From: an uncultured Verrucomicrobia subdivision 3 bacterium
GTDB taxonomy: Bacteria > Verrucomicrobiota > Verrucomicrobiae > Limisphaerales > UBA11358
Reading direction: 5' to 3'
Assembly (NCBI GenBank): GCA_903921455.1
Contig: CAIXPZ010000199.1
Coordinates: 1-29,933, forward strand
DNA: 29,933 nucleotides
How positions within the stretch are numbered: position 1 is the stretch's first letter; every line of letters begins with the position of its first letter. Shown one piece after another: positions 12,375 through 20,417 of this stretch. Below the pieces are notes generated by a model, which was not told the origin of the DNA, searched no databases, and saw only the letters and a list, made by a program, of their open reading frames with translations. The translations under genes and the position numbers were made by a program.

Positions 12375-14336
12375 ATGACAACGCTCACCGATAAACCCCT
12401 AGCTGAAACAGACAAAGCACGGCGGATTGACTATCACGGCTTGATCCAAATGGCGTGGGCCCGGTTTCGCAGCCTGGCAGAAGCGCAGCAGCGAAAGGAT
12501 TTGATTTTGGATTTAACCCCGGCTCTTGATCGTTTTGACCTCGGCATTTTTCGCCTGGTCGTGATGGGTGAAATTAAGAAGGGCAAAAGCAGTTTCATCA
12601 ATGCCTTGCTGGGCGAGCCTGATTTACTCCCCACCGCCAGCGACGTTGCCACCGCCACCGTATTCAAAATAATGTATGGCCCGGAGCGCCGGTTCAAAGT
12701 TTTCTTCCTTCCGGATGTGGACACAGATCGCAGGCCGGAACCGAAGGTTATTAAAGCCGAGGACTTGCGCGACTACGGCACCGAGGCCGGCAACAACGGG
12801 AACAAACGGCGGGTCGATTTCATCGGCTTGGAATTGCCCAATCCGTTGTTAAAGGAGGGATTGGTGATTGTAGACACGCCGGGTGTCGGCGGATTATTCA
12901 AGGCTCACCGTGACATCACTTGGCGCTACGCTCCCAATGCCGACGCCATTTGTTTCGTGCTAGATTCGGTCGAGTCGGTCATCAGCCATGACGAGATGGC
13001 GTTCCTCAAGGAGCTCACCCAAAAAGTCACTCAAAAGATTTTCTTCGTGCAGACCAAAACCGATGCCGCGGACATCGAGCAATGGCGGGGTTGGGAAAAG
13101 CGAAATCGCGAGCACCTCTCCAAACATCTTGGCATCGCTCAAGACCACTTGCTTTATTTTCCGGTGAGTGCGAAACGCAAGCTCACTGCGGACAAACAAA
13201 ATTCCACCGCCACCAAGACCGACCAGGAAAAATCGCTAAAAACTCTGGACCGAAGCGGTTTTGTGACTGTGCTCCAATTTCTCAGCCAAGGGCTGATGGA
13301 ACAAAAGGGAAAATTACTGGCGCAACAGACGGCGCGCCAGATTCTGGCGGCTTGTGCTGACCTAGATCGTCAGAATAAGGAACAGTTGCGCATCGCCCAG
13401 ACACAATCCAAGGAGGAACTGGACAAAATTGCGTCGGAATTGCACGAGGCAGAGAAAACACTTACCCAGTGGGAACGCGAAACGTATCCCCACGAAATGC
13501 GCCGGTTTGAGGACGAGTTTTCAAAACTTCGTCTGCAAATTGGCGGGCGGGTTAGAACTGATTTAGATTCCGCCGTTTCCGTCCAGGAAATCATCAGCCA
13601 ACTACACCTCTCCCAACCGGACGCTGAGGTTATAAACAAGCAAGCCGGCGAGTTGCAGCAAGAAATGCTGGCACGCGCCTCCGAGGCGGCCATGCGCATC
13701 GAGCAAGATTTCAATCAGCAAGCGCTCAAACTCATTGAAGCCACGGCTGATCGGCTCGCCAAAGGCTTCCGTGTTGCCCAGTCCAATAGTGAGATCCAGC
13801 CAATGGGCATGCCTATCCCGGTCGCAGACACACTGAACATGGATTTTAGAACCTTCGATAAGGTTCAGCGTGGGATGATGGGCATGGGCGTGGGCATCGG
13901 TTTGGCGACTTTGCTGACGGTCGTATTTCCACCGGCGGGGGCTATTGCCGGTGTTTTGGCATTTGCTGGCGGATTATTCGGTGGCAAAAAAGGTCTGGAT
14001 CAATTTGCAGAACAGAAAAGGGCCGAGGCCATTGCCAAACTCCAGCAAAGGCTTACCGAGACTATGATGCGGGCCGGTAGCCAGGCCCAGCAGCACTTCG
14101 CAGAGGGGGCGCAGCATTTAGAACAATTCGCTCGAAATACCTTTGAAGAGGCGGCTAAGCGGTCACGAACGGATTTGCAAAACCGACTGCGCGATGTTCA
14201 GACTGCCCGCACCCGCACCGCGCAGGAGGCTCAAGCAAACCTACGGGAGCTTCAATCCCGGGCGGAACAGTTGGCTGCGTTGAAGAAAATTATGACTCCG
14301 CTGAAACAAACGGCTCTTAAAACCGCTGCGATATGA
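12375..14336 (+). CDS. Bacterial dynamin-like GTPase 1 (with hydrophobic membrane segment)
   Basis: 653 residues. GTPase motifs: P-loop G65-E-I-K-K-G-K-S72-S, switch I threonines around residues 92-95 (S-D-V-A-T-A-T), G3 D167-T-P-G170, G4 T227-K-T-D230. A long helical region follows (about 300-480, rich in Glu/Gln/Lys/Arg heptads, a coiled-coil stalk). The glycine-rich hydrophobic segment GVGIGLATLLTVVFPPAGAI and its continuation (about 500-536) corresponds to the membrane-inserting paddle. A second helical stretch closes the protein. This is the standard layout of bacterial dynamin-like proteins, which bind GTP, oligomerise on membranes and fuse, tubulate or stabilise them. The next gene starts in its stop codon (ATGA), so the two GTPases are made together and probably form hetero-oligomers, as described for other tandem bacterial dynamins. 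Confidence 0.9.
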   Translation: MTTLTDKPLAETDKARRIDYHGLIQMAWARFRSLAEAQQRKDLILDLTPALDRFDLGIFRLVVMGEIKKGKSSFINALLGEPDLLPTASDVATATVFKIMYGPERRFKVFFLPDVDTDRRPEPKVIKAEDLRDYGTEAGNNGNKRRVDFIGLELPNPLLKEGLVIVDTPGVGGLFKAHRDITWRYAPNADAICFVLDSVESVISHDEMAFLKELTQKVTQKIFFVQTKTDAADIEQWRGWEKRNREHLSKHLGIAQDHLLYFPVSAKRKLTADKQNSTATKTDQEKSLKTLDRSGFVTVLQFLSQGLMEQKGKLLAQQTARQILAACADLDRQNKEQLRIAQTQSKEELDKIASELHEAEKTLTQWERETYPHEMRRFEDEFSKLRLQIGGRVRTDLDSAVSVQEIISQLHLSQPDAEVINKQAGELQQEMLARASEAAMRIEQDFNQQALKLIEATADRLAKGFRVAQSNSEIQPMGMPIPVADTLNMDFRTFDKVQRGMMGMGVGIGLATLLTVVFPPAGAIAGVLAFAGGLFGGKKGLDQFAEQKRAEAIAKLQQRLTETMMRAGSQAQQHFAEGAQHLEQFARNTFEEAAKRSRTDLQNRLRDVQTARTRTAQEAQANLRELQSRAEQLAALKKIMTPLKQTALKTAAI

Positions 14337-16042
14337 GTCTGGACTACAAAGAATTCACCAAGCTGGTTGAACGCTTTGCCAGGGAGCTGCCGCCTAAACT
14401 CGCCAGCCATCATAAAACTCGCGATTTTGCACCTCGGGTCGAGCGTCTGCTGCAATTTGCCGAAACCCGCTTCACGCTGGCCGTTGTTGGGCAGATGCGA
14501 GCGGGAAAGAGTTCGCTGCTCAACGCGCTCATTGGCGAGGATCTGGCCATGGTGGGTGTAAACGAAACCACCGCTACGATCAATTGGTTCACCTATGGCA
14601 GCGGCCAGCAGACCCAAACCTTCCGGGTGCATTGGAAAGGTCGTCCGCCGGAAGACCGGAACCTGATCGAAAAGGAGCAATGGATCGGTGAATCCGCGTT
14701 CGCCAAGGATACGCGCAAGCTAGAATTTTTTGCCGACACTGATTTCCTCAAAACTGCGGACGTCGTGGATACGCCGGGCACCCGCAGTCTCATCGCTGAG
14801 CATCAGGAAAAAGTGGACGAGTTCCTGGCCCAGAAAGCCGACAGCGAAACTCGTGAGTTGGGCAGCGGTGCCGACGCGATCCTCTATGTGGTTCCACCGG
14901 TTGCCCGTGAGTCGGACGCTGACTTTCTCGAACAATTCAAACGCACCACGCGATTGCCGGACTCCCCGCCCCACAACAGTCTCGCCGTCGTGCACAAGTG
15001 GGAAGCCCTCGAATCGGAAGATCCCCAGGCCGAAGCGCAACAGAAGGCCATAAATATTTACCGAGCGATGCATGATTGCGTCAGCCATGTGATGCCGGCG
15101 AGCGCCCCGCTCGGCCGGGCCGCCGAGCGCTATCCAGATGTGTTCTGGCACACGATGCTTGATCTTTCGTTAAACACTGCTGCTGCCGACCTAGAAGAAT
15201 TGTTGTTGGGCGAGGAGGACTTTCTGGAAAACGATATTCGCGGATGCCCTTTGGATTCGGCGGCACGAACCCGGTTACGACGGGAATTTAAGCTGCCTTG
15301 GCCATCTTTGAAATTGATTTTGCGCACGGCTCGCCGGCGGCATCCGGGTGGTCCTGCTGATTTGCGGAAAATCATTCTCGAAGTGAGTAACTTGCCGAAG
15401 TTGCGGCGGGAAATTCAGGAACGCTTCTTCGCCCGAGCAGGGGCGTTGAGAATGTCCAAGCTGCTTGCCGCCGCTTTTGAACCATGCCAGCGAGCCGAGC
15501 ATCTGCTGCGAAATTTCAAATTGACGCTGAACCACGACCTTAAAAAAGCGGAGCAGATTCAGACCCTGCTTAATGAAAGAATCAGTGCTGGAGATTCCAA
15601 CTTGCTGGCGGTTCAGGAATTTATTCAGTCGGCAGTTCGCAAGTCCAAGGCGGAGACAGATCATGTGACGGACAGCTTGCGCAGTATCAGCCTAGCCGCC
15701 TTGGATGCCAAAGAGAACCAGCAGCGGCTGGAATGGGACATGGAGATGCTGGCTACACTCGACGGCGCGCATGATTTGCCCGCCGAATTGCGGGAAACCT
15801 TGCGCTGTCTATTTGGCCGATTCGGAGGAGGCAACGCCGCGCGTTTTTCTTTTTTGAATCAAGGTGTAATTCGACTACCAGACCTGGATCGAACCATTAC
15901 CAAGTTATTGGAGTTTAGGCGTGGCATTCCAGAAGGTCTCAAAGACTTGGTGGATCATGGTATCAGCCATCTGGAAGAAATGGCCAACCTGATGGAAGCT
16001 CAGAACCTTACCGAAATCACGCTCGCCGCACAGCCAGCATGA
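14333..16042 (+). CDS. Bacterial dynamin-like GTPase 2 (no membrane paddle, atypical G4)
   Basis: 569 residues. P-loop G53-Q-M-R-A-G-K-S60-S, a switch I region with N-E-T-T-A-T-I-N-W (about 77-85), and G3 D146-T-P-G149-T. The G4 position, expected as N/T-K-x-D, reads V-V-H-K-W-E (residues 219-224), so guanine specificity or affinity may be altered. The C-terminal half is helical and charged (about 380-569) without any hydrophobic paddle, so this subunit probably reaches the membrane only through partner 1. Its start overlaps the stop of GTPase 1, and its stop overlaps the start of the Hsp70-Sel1 gene, both as ATGA. Assignment to the dynamin rather than another large-GTPase family rests on G1-G3 sequence, length, helical tail and pairing. 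Confidence 0.82.
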   Translation: MSLDYKEFTKLVERFARELPPKLASHHKTRDFAPRVERLLQFAETRFTLAVVGQMRAGKSSLLNALIGEDLAMVGVNETTATINWFTYGSGQQTQTFRVHWKGRPPEDRNLIEKEQWIGESAFAKDTRKLEFFADTDFLKTADVVDTPGTRSLIAEHQEKVDEFLAQKADSETRELGSGADAILYVVPPVARESDADFLEQFKRTTRLPDSPPHNSLAVVHKWEALESEDPQAEAQQKAINIYRAMHDCVSHVMPASAPLGRAAERYPDVFWHTMLDLSLNTAAADLEELLLGEEDFLENDIRGCPLDSAARTRLRREFKLPWPSLKLILRTARRRHPGGPADLRKIILEVSNLPKLRREIQERFFARAGALRMSKLLAAAFEPCQRAEHLLRNFKLTLNHDLKKAEQIQTLLNERISAGDSNLLAVQEFIQSAVRKSKAETDHVTDSLRSISLAALDAKENQQRLEWDMEMLATLDGAHDLPAELRETLRCLFGRFGGGNAARFSFLNQGVIRLPDLDRTITKLLEFRRGIPEGLKDLVDHGISHLEEMANLMEAQNLTEITLAAQPA

Positions 16043-18618
16043 ACACCACGACCGTTGCCATTGATTTCGGATCCGGGCGCACCAAGGTTGCCCGTTATGA
16101 CGAAACCCACATTGCGCCGCGCCTTGTCACGTTGGGTGAACCGGGTCGGTATGACATTCCGTCTGCGTTTTATCTTCCAAAGCAAGGTGGCTCCATTCTG
16201 GTAGGCGACGACGCACAACGAGCGGGAACGCTTGATCCTGATGGCTTGATCGTTGGATTGAAAAAAGAACTGCACCGTCCCGGCAAGATTCGACGAGGCG
16301 CAGAACGGGTGTCCATTGAGCGAATCAAACTCGCGACAAGATTATTTGACCACATCCGCAGTCGATGTGTCGCCGAAGCAGGCAGTGACCAATCAGTAAC
16401 ACGCTGTGTCTTAACGGTGCCATCGGGTTTTCATGAATTACAGCGGGAGGCATTGAAGCAAGTGGCTCAAGCCAGCGGCTTCAATAATATAATTTTGGTA
16501 GACGAGGCCATTGCGGCCGCGCAGGCCTGGTTGGCTGAAAACGGCAAGGAACCAGTCGGGAGTTTGCTTGTAGTTGATATCGGTGTCCTACTGGCTGGAT
16601 TCGCCGTCGTAAAATACGCCGACGGCAATTTTCAAACTTGCGACGACGTTCTGCCCAAGTGTTTGCAGTCCCGCAATGAGGACATCGGTGTGTTCGAGGA
16701 TCGCGTGGTTGACCAGATACGACACATTTTCGAAGCCGGAAAAGCAGCCGAACTTGGGAAAATGGAAGTTCTCCTCGTTGGTTCCGGTTCGGGCCAAGCC
16801 AGCTTGAGAACAAAGATTGAGGGGTTAAACCTTGTTCAACTGTATGTTCCCAAGCAAGCCGAGTTCGCGGTGGTGCTGGGAGCGATAACGCCCATTGACT
16901 TGGTAACCCTGCGGCAAAGAATCGCCGAAGATTTAATGGAAATCAAACGGGCCGAGCGGGAGTGCTTTGAATGTGATTCTGCCATTAGGCGGCTCTCACC
17001 GAGGCGGGCGGTGGATTGGAAACGTGCGGCGGCAATGGTGTGGCCCGAGGGCCAATGGCTGGTGGGCGTTTGTCATTATGAAAAAATTGACGGCTGGCCG
17101 CAGGATAAAACTATCGCTGCCCGGTATTTCCAACAGGCCGTAGATGCCGGCTTCCGCAAAGCATGCTCATGGCTGGCGCGGTGTTTTGACGACGGCGAGG
17201 GCGTTGTTAAAAATCCAACGAAGGCCTTTGAACTTTGGAATGCGGCTGCCGCCATCAGCGAGACGGCAGCCGCTGTTAACCTGTCCGATCACTATTTAGA
17301 AGGTCGTGGGGTCTCAGTGGATCCAGCACGAAGTATGGATATACTTCGGATGGCCGCAGACGGAGGCGATGCTCTTGCCCGCTGGAGGCTTGGCCTCAAT
17401 TACTTGAGTGGAAATGTGTGTGAGCGCAGTGAAAGTGAGGCGGAACGCCAATTCAAACTTGCGTTTACGGCTCTTGAAAAAGCGGCACACAAAGGTGGTA
17501 AATCTGCCCAATGGGTAACAGGGGTAAATTACCTAAACGGCCTTGGTGTTAAGGTAAACATTCCGATGGCGATTGACTGGCTCTCCAAGTCTGTTGCACA
17601 GGGATCCCCCGGTGCTCAAGAGACGCTGGCGGATTGTTACGCCAATGGCATCGGCGTCCAAGTGGATCTAAAGAAGGCGGTAGTTTTGTTGAGAAGCGCC
17701 GCAAATGGAAACTTCGCTTCGGCACAAGCTACACTTGGAAATACACTTCTATCCGGCAGTGTGGGCACACACGACCCCGCCGAAGCTGTGGAATGGTTTA
17801 GAAAAGCCGCCGAACGTAATAACTCGGAGGGACAATATCAATTGGGGCGGTGTTTAGTCTACGCCACCGGGGTAAATGAGAATAAAACTGAGGGCTTCGA
17901 GTGGATTCAGCGGGCGGCCAACCAAGGCCACGCGCAAGCACAGCACGACTTGGGATACTGTTTTCAAAATGGGATTGGTGTCCAATCTGCCCAAGAGTCA
18001 GCCATTAAATGGTTCAAGATGTCTGCTGACCAGAACTGCCCGGATGGAATTTGTAGTCTTGCGCAATGTTATCACGACGGTCGAGGCGTCATAAAGGATC
18101 AACAAAAGGCAATCGCCTTATTACGAAACGCAGCGGAGATGGGACACCACGAAAGTATGGTGCGGCTCGGTGTCGCCCTGCGCGATACCGGCGCCGTTAC
18201 CGAAGCCGTTACATGGTTCCGGCGTGCAGCTGAACAAAATCATCCGGGGGCAATTATGTGTCTCGGCGACTGTTACATTAACGGCACTGGATTGGTGAAA
18301 GACGGTGCCACCGGCTTTTCATACATCCAGCAGGCAGCCGAAATGGGTGACGCCGAGGCCCAGAGTTTCGCAGGGAACTGCTGGCTTTATGGAAACTACG
18401 TTTCACAAAATACTGCCGAGGCAGTTAAGTGGTTTGACCGAGCCGCCCAACAGGGTGACTTCAACGGGCAGATTGGCCTCGGTAAATGCTACCTAAACGG
18501 TTGGGGTGTGGTCCGAGACGTCAGAGCGGCCGCAAAATGGGTGCAAAGTGCAGCGGACGCCGGTTACGCAGAGGCAAAAACAATTTTGGCCAAGTGTTAT
18601 CAATCAGGAGAATTATGA
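16039..18618 (+). CDS. Hsp70-type actin-fold ATPase domain fused to ~14 Sel1 repeats
   Basis: 859 residues in two parts. Residues 1 to about 330 form an Hsp70/actin-like nucleotide-binding domain: phosphate-1 loop V-A-I-D-F-G-S-G-R-T-K-V-A at 6-18, the V-L-T-V-P-S-G-F segment equivalent to VITVPAxF in DnaK, the I-L-V-D-E-A-I-A-A-A helix, and an adenosine-type motif L-L-V-G-S-G-S-G near 243. The phosphate-2 loop (V-V-D-I-G-V-L-L-A-G-F, about 178) has lost the usual G-G-G-T. Residues about 335-859 are tandem Sel1-like repeats of about 36 residues with the pattern A-x3-L-G-x-C-Y-x2-G-x-G-V-x13-A-A-x2-G; I count 14 and a partial 15th. There is no peptide-binding Hsp70 domain; the Sel1 solenoid takes its place and should bind a protein partner. 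ATGA overlaps link it to GTPase 2 and to the next Sel1 gene. Confidence 0.85.
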   Translation: MNTTTVAIDFGSGRTKVARYDETHIAPRLVTLGEPGRYDIPSAFYLPKQGGSILVGDDAQRAGTLDPDGLIVGLKKELHRPGKIRRGAERVSIERIKLATRLFDHIRSRCVAEAGSDQSVTRCVLTVPSGFHELQREALKQVAQASGFNNIILVDEAIAAAQAWLAENGKEPVGSLLVVDIGVLLAGFAVVKYADGNFQTCDDVLPKCLQSRNEDIGVFEDRVVDQIRHIFEAGKAAELGKMEVLLVGSGSGQASLRTKIEGLNLVQLYVPKQAEFAVVLGAITPIDLVTLRQRIAEDLMEIKRAERECFECDSAIRRLSPRRAVDWKRAAAMVWPEGQWLVGVCHYEKIDGWPQDKTIAARYFQQAVDAGFRKACSWLARCFDDGEGVVKNPTKAFELWNAAAAISETAAAVNLSDHYLEGRGVSVDPARSMDILRMAADGGDALARWRLGLNYLSGNVCERSESEAERQFKLAFTALEKAAHKGGKSAQWVTGVNYLNGLGVKVNIPMAIDWLSKSVAQGSPGAQETLADCYANGIGVQVDLKKAVVLLRSAANGNFASAQATLGNTLLSGSVGTHDPAEAVEWFRKAAERNNSEGQYQLGRCLVYATGVNENKTEGFEWIQRAANQGHAQAQHDLGYCFQNGIGVQSAQESAIKWFKMSADQNCPDGICSLAQCYHDGRGVIKDQQKAIALLRNAAEMGHHESMVRLGVALRDTGAVTEAVTWFRRAAEQNHPGAIMCLGDCYINGTGLVKDGATGFSYIQQAAEMGDAEAQSFAGNCWLYGNYVSQNTAEAVKWFDRAAQQGDFNGQIGLGKCYLNGWGVVRDVRAAAKWVQSAADAGYAEAKTILAKCYQSGEL

Positions 18619-19010
18619 GCAACAATCAAGCAAACCAAGTAAAGGCGGCGCAATTATTTCGTGAGGCTGCTGCCGGAGGCGACCCTGAAGCACAATTCCA
18701 ATATGGAATTTGTTTAAGGGATGGAAGGGGGGTGCCACAGAACCAACAAGAAGCAATCGAGTGGTTTCGTAAAGCGGCCAATGCGGGATACCCCGAAGCG
18801 TCCCAAGAGCTTTCCATGCTTCAGAGACCGCCGCCGCCCGCAGTGCAGATATCAAATTTTACCAGTCCTCCGCCGGCGAATCCGTCATACACAGGCGCAT
18901 CAGCCGAAAACAAAAAAGAACACCCCATGTGGGGGACACTGGCCTGGTTTATTTTCTTTTGTTTTATAATTTCCGCTTTTGTGAAAGGGTGTTCTGAAGG
19001 CGGCCAATAG
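18615..19010 (+). CDS. Small Sel1-repeat protein with C-terminal membrane anchor
   Basis: 131 residues from the ATG at 18615, which overlaps the previous stop (ATGA) and has CAGGAG five bases upstream; the frame extends to 18486 but only inside the previous gene. It begins with Sel1 sequence (AAQLFREAAAGGDPEAQ, then FQYGICLRDGRGVPQNQQEA and EWFRKAANAGYPEA). A Pro-rich linker (about 70-105) and one hydrophobic helix (WGTLAWFIFFCFIISAFV, about 108-125) follow, with six residues after it. It looks like a tail-anchored protein showing its Sel1 repeats to the cytoplasm. Because the preceding Hsp70-Sel1 protein stops in mid-repeat and this one resumes there, the two may stack into one solenoid and tether the complex to the membrane. 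Confidence 0.8.
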   Translation: MSNNQANQVKAAQLFREAAAGGDPEAQFQYGICLRDGRGVPQNQQEAIEWFRKAANAGYPEASQELSMLQRPPPPAVQISNFTSPPPANPSYTGASAENKKEHPMWGTLAWFIFFCFIISAFVKGCSEGGQ

Positions 19011-19028
19011 GAATTGATTGTTTAACCA

Positions 19029-19595
19029 ATGAATCTATCTTCCCTACTTCCCGGCTGGTATATCGGCACCTGCACCAACACCACCGTAGGCATAAAAGAT
19101 AACCTCGTGCTCACTATTTATGGAGTGACGGTTTCCACGCTGCACGGTGAACTGGCCCTCGCCGGGGCGCTCGGAGGTGGCAGCGCCTTTCAAGGGACCA
19201 TTGCAAACGGACAAATCAGGTTCACCACCATAGTGCCCACCGCGCAACTCGCAATCACCTGGCAGGGGATCATTTCAGATGACCAGCTATCCGGATCATA
19301 TGTGGTGAGGTGTGACAGCCCCGAAGTCGGGCTGGAACTCCGCCACCAACAGGGTGCCTGGTCATGCAAATTCATCAGGGCAATTGGGCCACCGAACCCG
19401 GACGATGCGCATCGTGTCTGGGTTTATCATGATGGAGTCGAAGAAGAATCAATCTACCGCGAAGACTTTAACCGACGCCTACTGGCCGGCCATTGGCCGC
19501 CGAATGCTATCGTTGGATTGAACGACCAAACGATCTGGTCCACGACTGCGGCGTGTTTAGAACAGATTCAAGCTGATTCCGCCGCCCGTAATTAA
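19029..19595 (+). CDS. Uncharacterised protein, beta-rich, possible GYF-like C-terminus
   Basis: 188 residues, 18 bp downstream of the Sel1 membrane protein and in the same direction, so probably the last gene of the operon. I do not recognise a family. The first about 115 residues alternate hydrophobic and polar residues (GWYIGTCTNTTVGIKDNLVL, ITWQGIISDDQLSGSYVV), suggesting an antiparallel beta barrel or sandwich of the kind seen in small ligand-binding domains. The last about 55 residues (VWVYHDGVEEESIYREDF, then LLAGHWPPNAIVGLNDQTIW) have the spacing of a GYF_2-like domain, which binds proline-rich peptides. That would fit the Pro-rich linker of the neighbouring Sel1 protein, but the match is weak. 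There is no signal peptide or membrane helix. Confidence 0.6.
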   Translation: MNLSSLLPGWYIGTCTNTTVGIKDNLVLTIYGVTVSTLHGELALAGALGGGSAFQGTIANGQIRFTTIVPTAQLAITWQGIISDDQLSGSYVVRCDSPEVGLELRHQQGAWSCKFIRAIGPPNPDDAHRVWVYHDGVEEESIYREDFNRRLLAGHWPPNAIVGLNDQTIWSTTAACLEQIQADSAARN

Positions 19596-19650
19596 CCTGA
19601 ACCATAATAGGCAAAATCCAGGCAGGGCATGCAATAAACCATCACGCATT

Positions 19651-19986
19651 ATGAAAAACACCACCCACACCTTGCTTCTGCTTGTCATGCTTTTAAGCCT
19701 GGCCGGCTGCTCATCAGCCAAACCGGTTAAGCTGGTTCGCAACGTCTATTTGTCTCCCACCGGAGAAGTGCTCGGCGTCACGGGCGACAGCCCCATCGGA
19801 CTCACGTGCAGTTATTACGTGCAGCCTGACGGCAGCGTTGTTCCGGTTACAGCCAATTACTTCGGCGATTACTATTACAACTGGGGCCGCAACAACGTCG
19901 TGGATTGGTATCCAACCCCAAGCTACAACGTAAATCACAATTACGGCCCGCATTGCCCGGTGCCGCCGCACGCCCCCCGCCACTAA
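19651..19986 (+). CDS. Small putative lipoprotein
   Basis: 111 residues. A typical lipoprotein signal (KNTTHTLLLLVMLLSL) ends in the lipobox L-A-G-C20, so the mature protein should be lipid-anchored in the cell envelope. The mature part has a strand-rich segment (LVRNVYLSPTGEVLGVTG) and a Tyr/Asn/Pro/His-rich tail ending H-A-P-R-H. No family is recognised. It is 55 bp downstream of the preceding gene and may or may not belong to that operon. A weak GC hairpin lies about 35 bp after its stop, without a T-run. Confidence 0.65.
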   Translation: MKNTTHTLLLLVMLLSLAGCSSAKPVKLVRNVYLSPTGEVLGVTGDSPIGLTCSYYVQPDGSVVPVTANYFGDYYYNWGRNNVVDWYPTPSYNVNHNYGPHCPVPPHAPRH

Positions 19987-20038
19987 ACGGTTGCGCCGCT
20001 GACGACCAAGATGCGTCCGCGGCGGGGGATTCCGCCCG

Positions 20039-20272
20039 TCACCAGGTTTGCGTAGCCGTTTCGATGGTAACGGCCAAGGTCGCTCGCAGCCAACTGAACT
20101 TCTCCATCATAGAATCAAAATCCGGGCCGGACGTCATAAACTGCGCTTTGCCCTTGATTAAGAAACCGGCCCCCGGGCCATGCAGCCCTTCCACCTTGCT
20201 GCTACCCAAGCCGGTCCGTTTGACCCGAACCTGCCGAGCATCCCCGACGGCCTCCATCACTAAATCGTCCAT
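20039..20272 (-). pseudogene. Possible C-terminal remnant of a PNPOx-like flavin-binding protein
   Basis: A 77-codon minus-strand frame in the 431-bp stretch between the lipoprotein and the LamG gene. The central part, GAGFLIKGKAQFMTSGPDF followed by a helix M-M-E-K-F-S-W-L and strand LAVTI, resembles the second half of small pyridoxamine-phosphate-oxidase-fold proteins (pattern G-x-x-I-K-G-x-A-x-F-x-T-S-G-P). Those proteins are usually 120-150 residues. Here the frame is closed by TAA only 17 codons before the sole ATG and the N-terminal half is missing, so it is either decayed or a false lead. Nothing else in 19987-20417 looks coding. Confidence 0.35.
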
Positions 20273-20340
20273 GCACCCGACAGTTTTCGTAATCCATTTA
20301 AGATGAATTAATTATATTTTTCTTAATCCGGAATTTCGTG

Positions 20341-20368
20341 TTGAACTTTTTCACTGAGCCTGTAGAAA
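20341..20368 (+). promoter_or_regulatory. Weak candidate promoter of the LamG-RHS pair
   Basis: TTGAAC (20341-20346), 16 bp, TAGAAA (20363-20368), in an AT-rich stretch about 50 bp before the start codon at 20418. Each hexamer matches the sigma-70 consensus at four positions, so this is only suggestive. Confidence 0.25.
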
Positions 20369-20417
20369 TAAACAAACATCTTCCATGGGGAATTAAAAAG
20401 AAAGCTGGGTTGGATTT

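Noticed and set aside
18600..18630. Programmed frameshift joining the Hsp70-Sel1 gene and the small Sel1 gene
   Set aside because: No slippery heptamer is visible and a good ribosome-binding site (CAGGAG) precedes the second ATG, so coupled reinitiation explains the junction better.
20021..20036. GGCGG/CCGCC hairpin after the lipoprotein gene
   Set aside because: Only a 5-bp stem, no T-run, in a GC-rich patch; insufficient for a terminator call.
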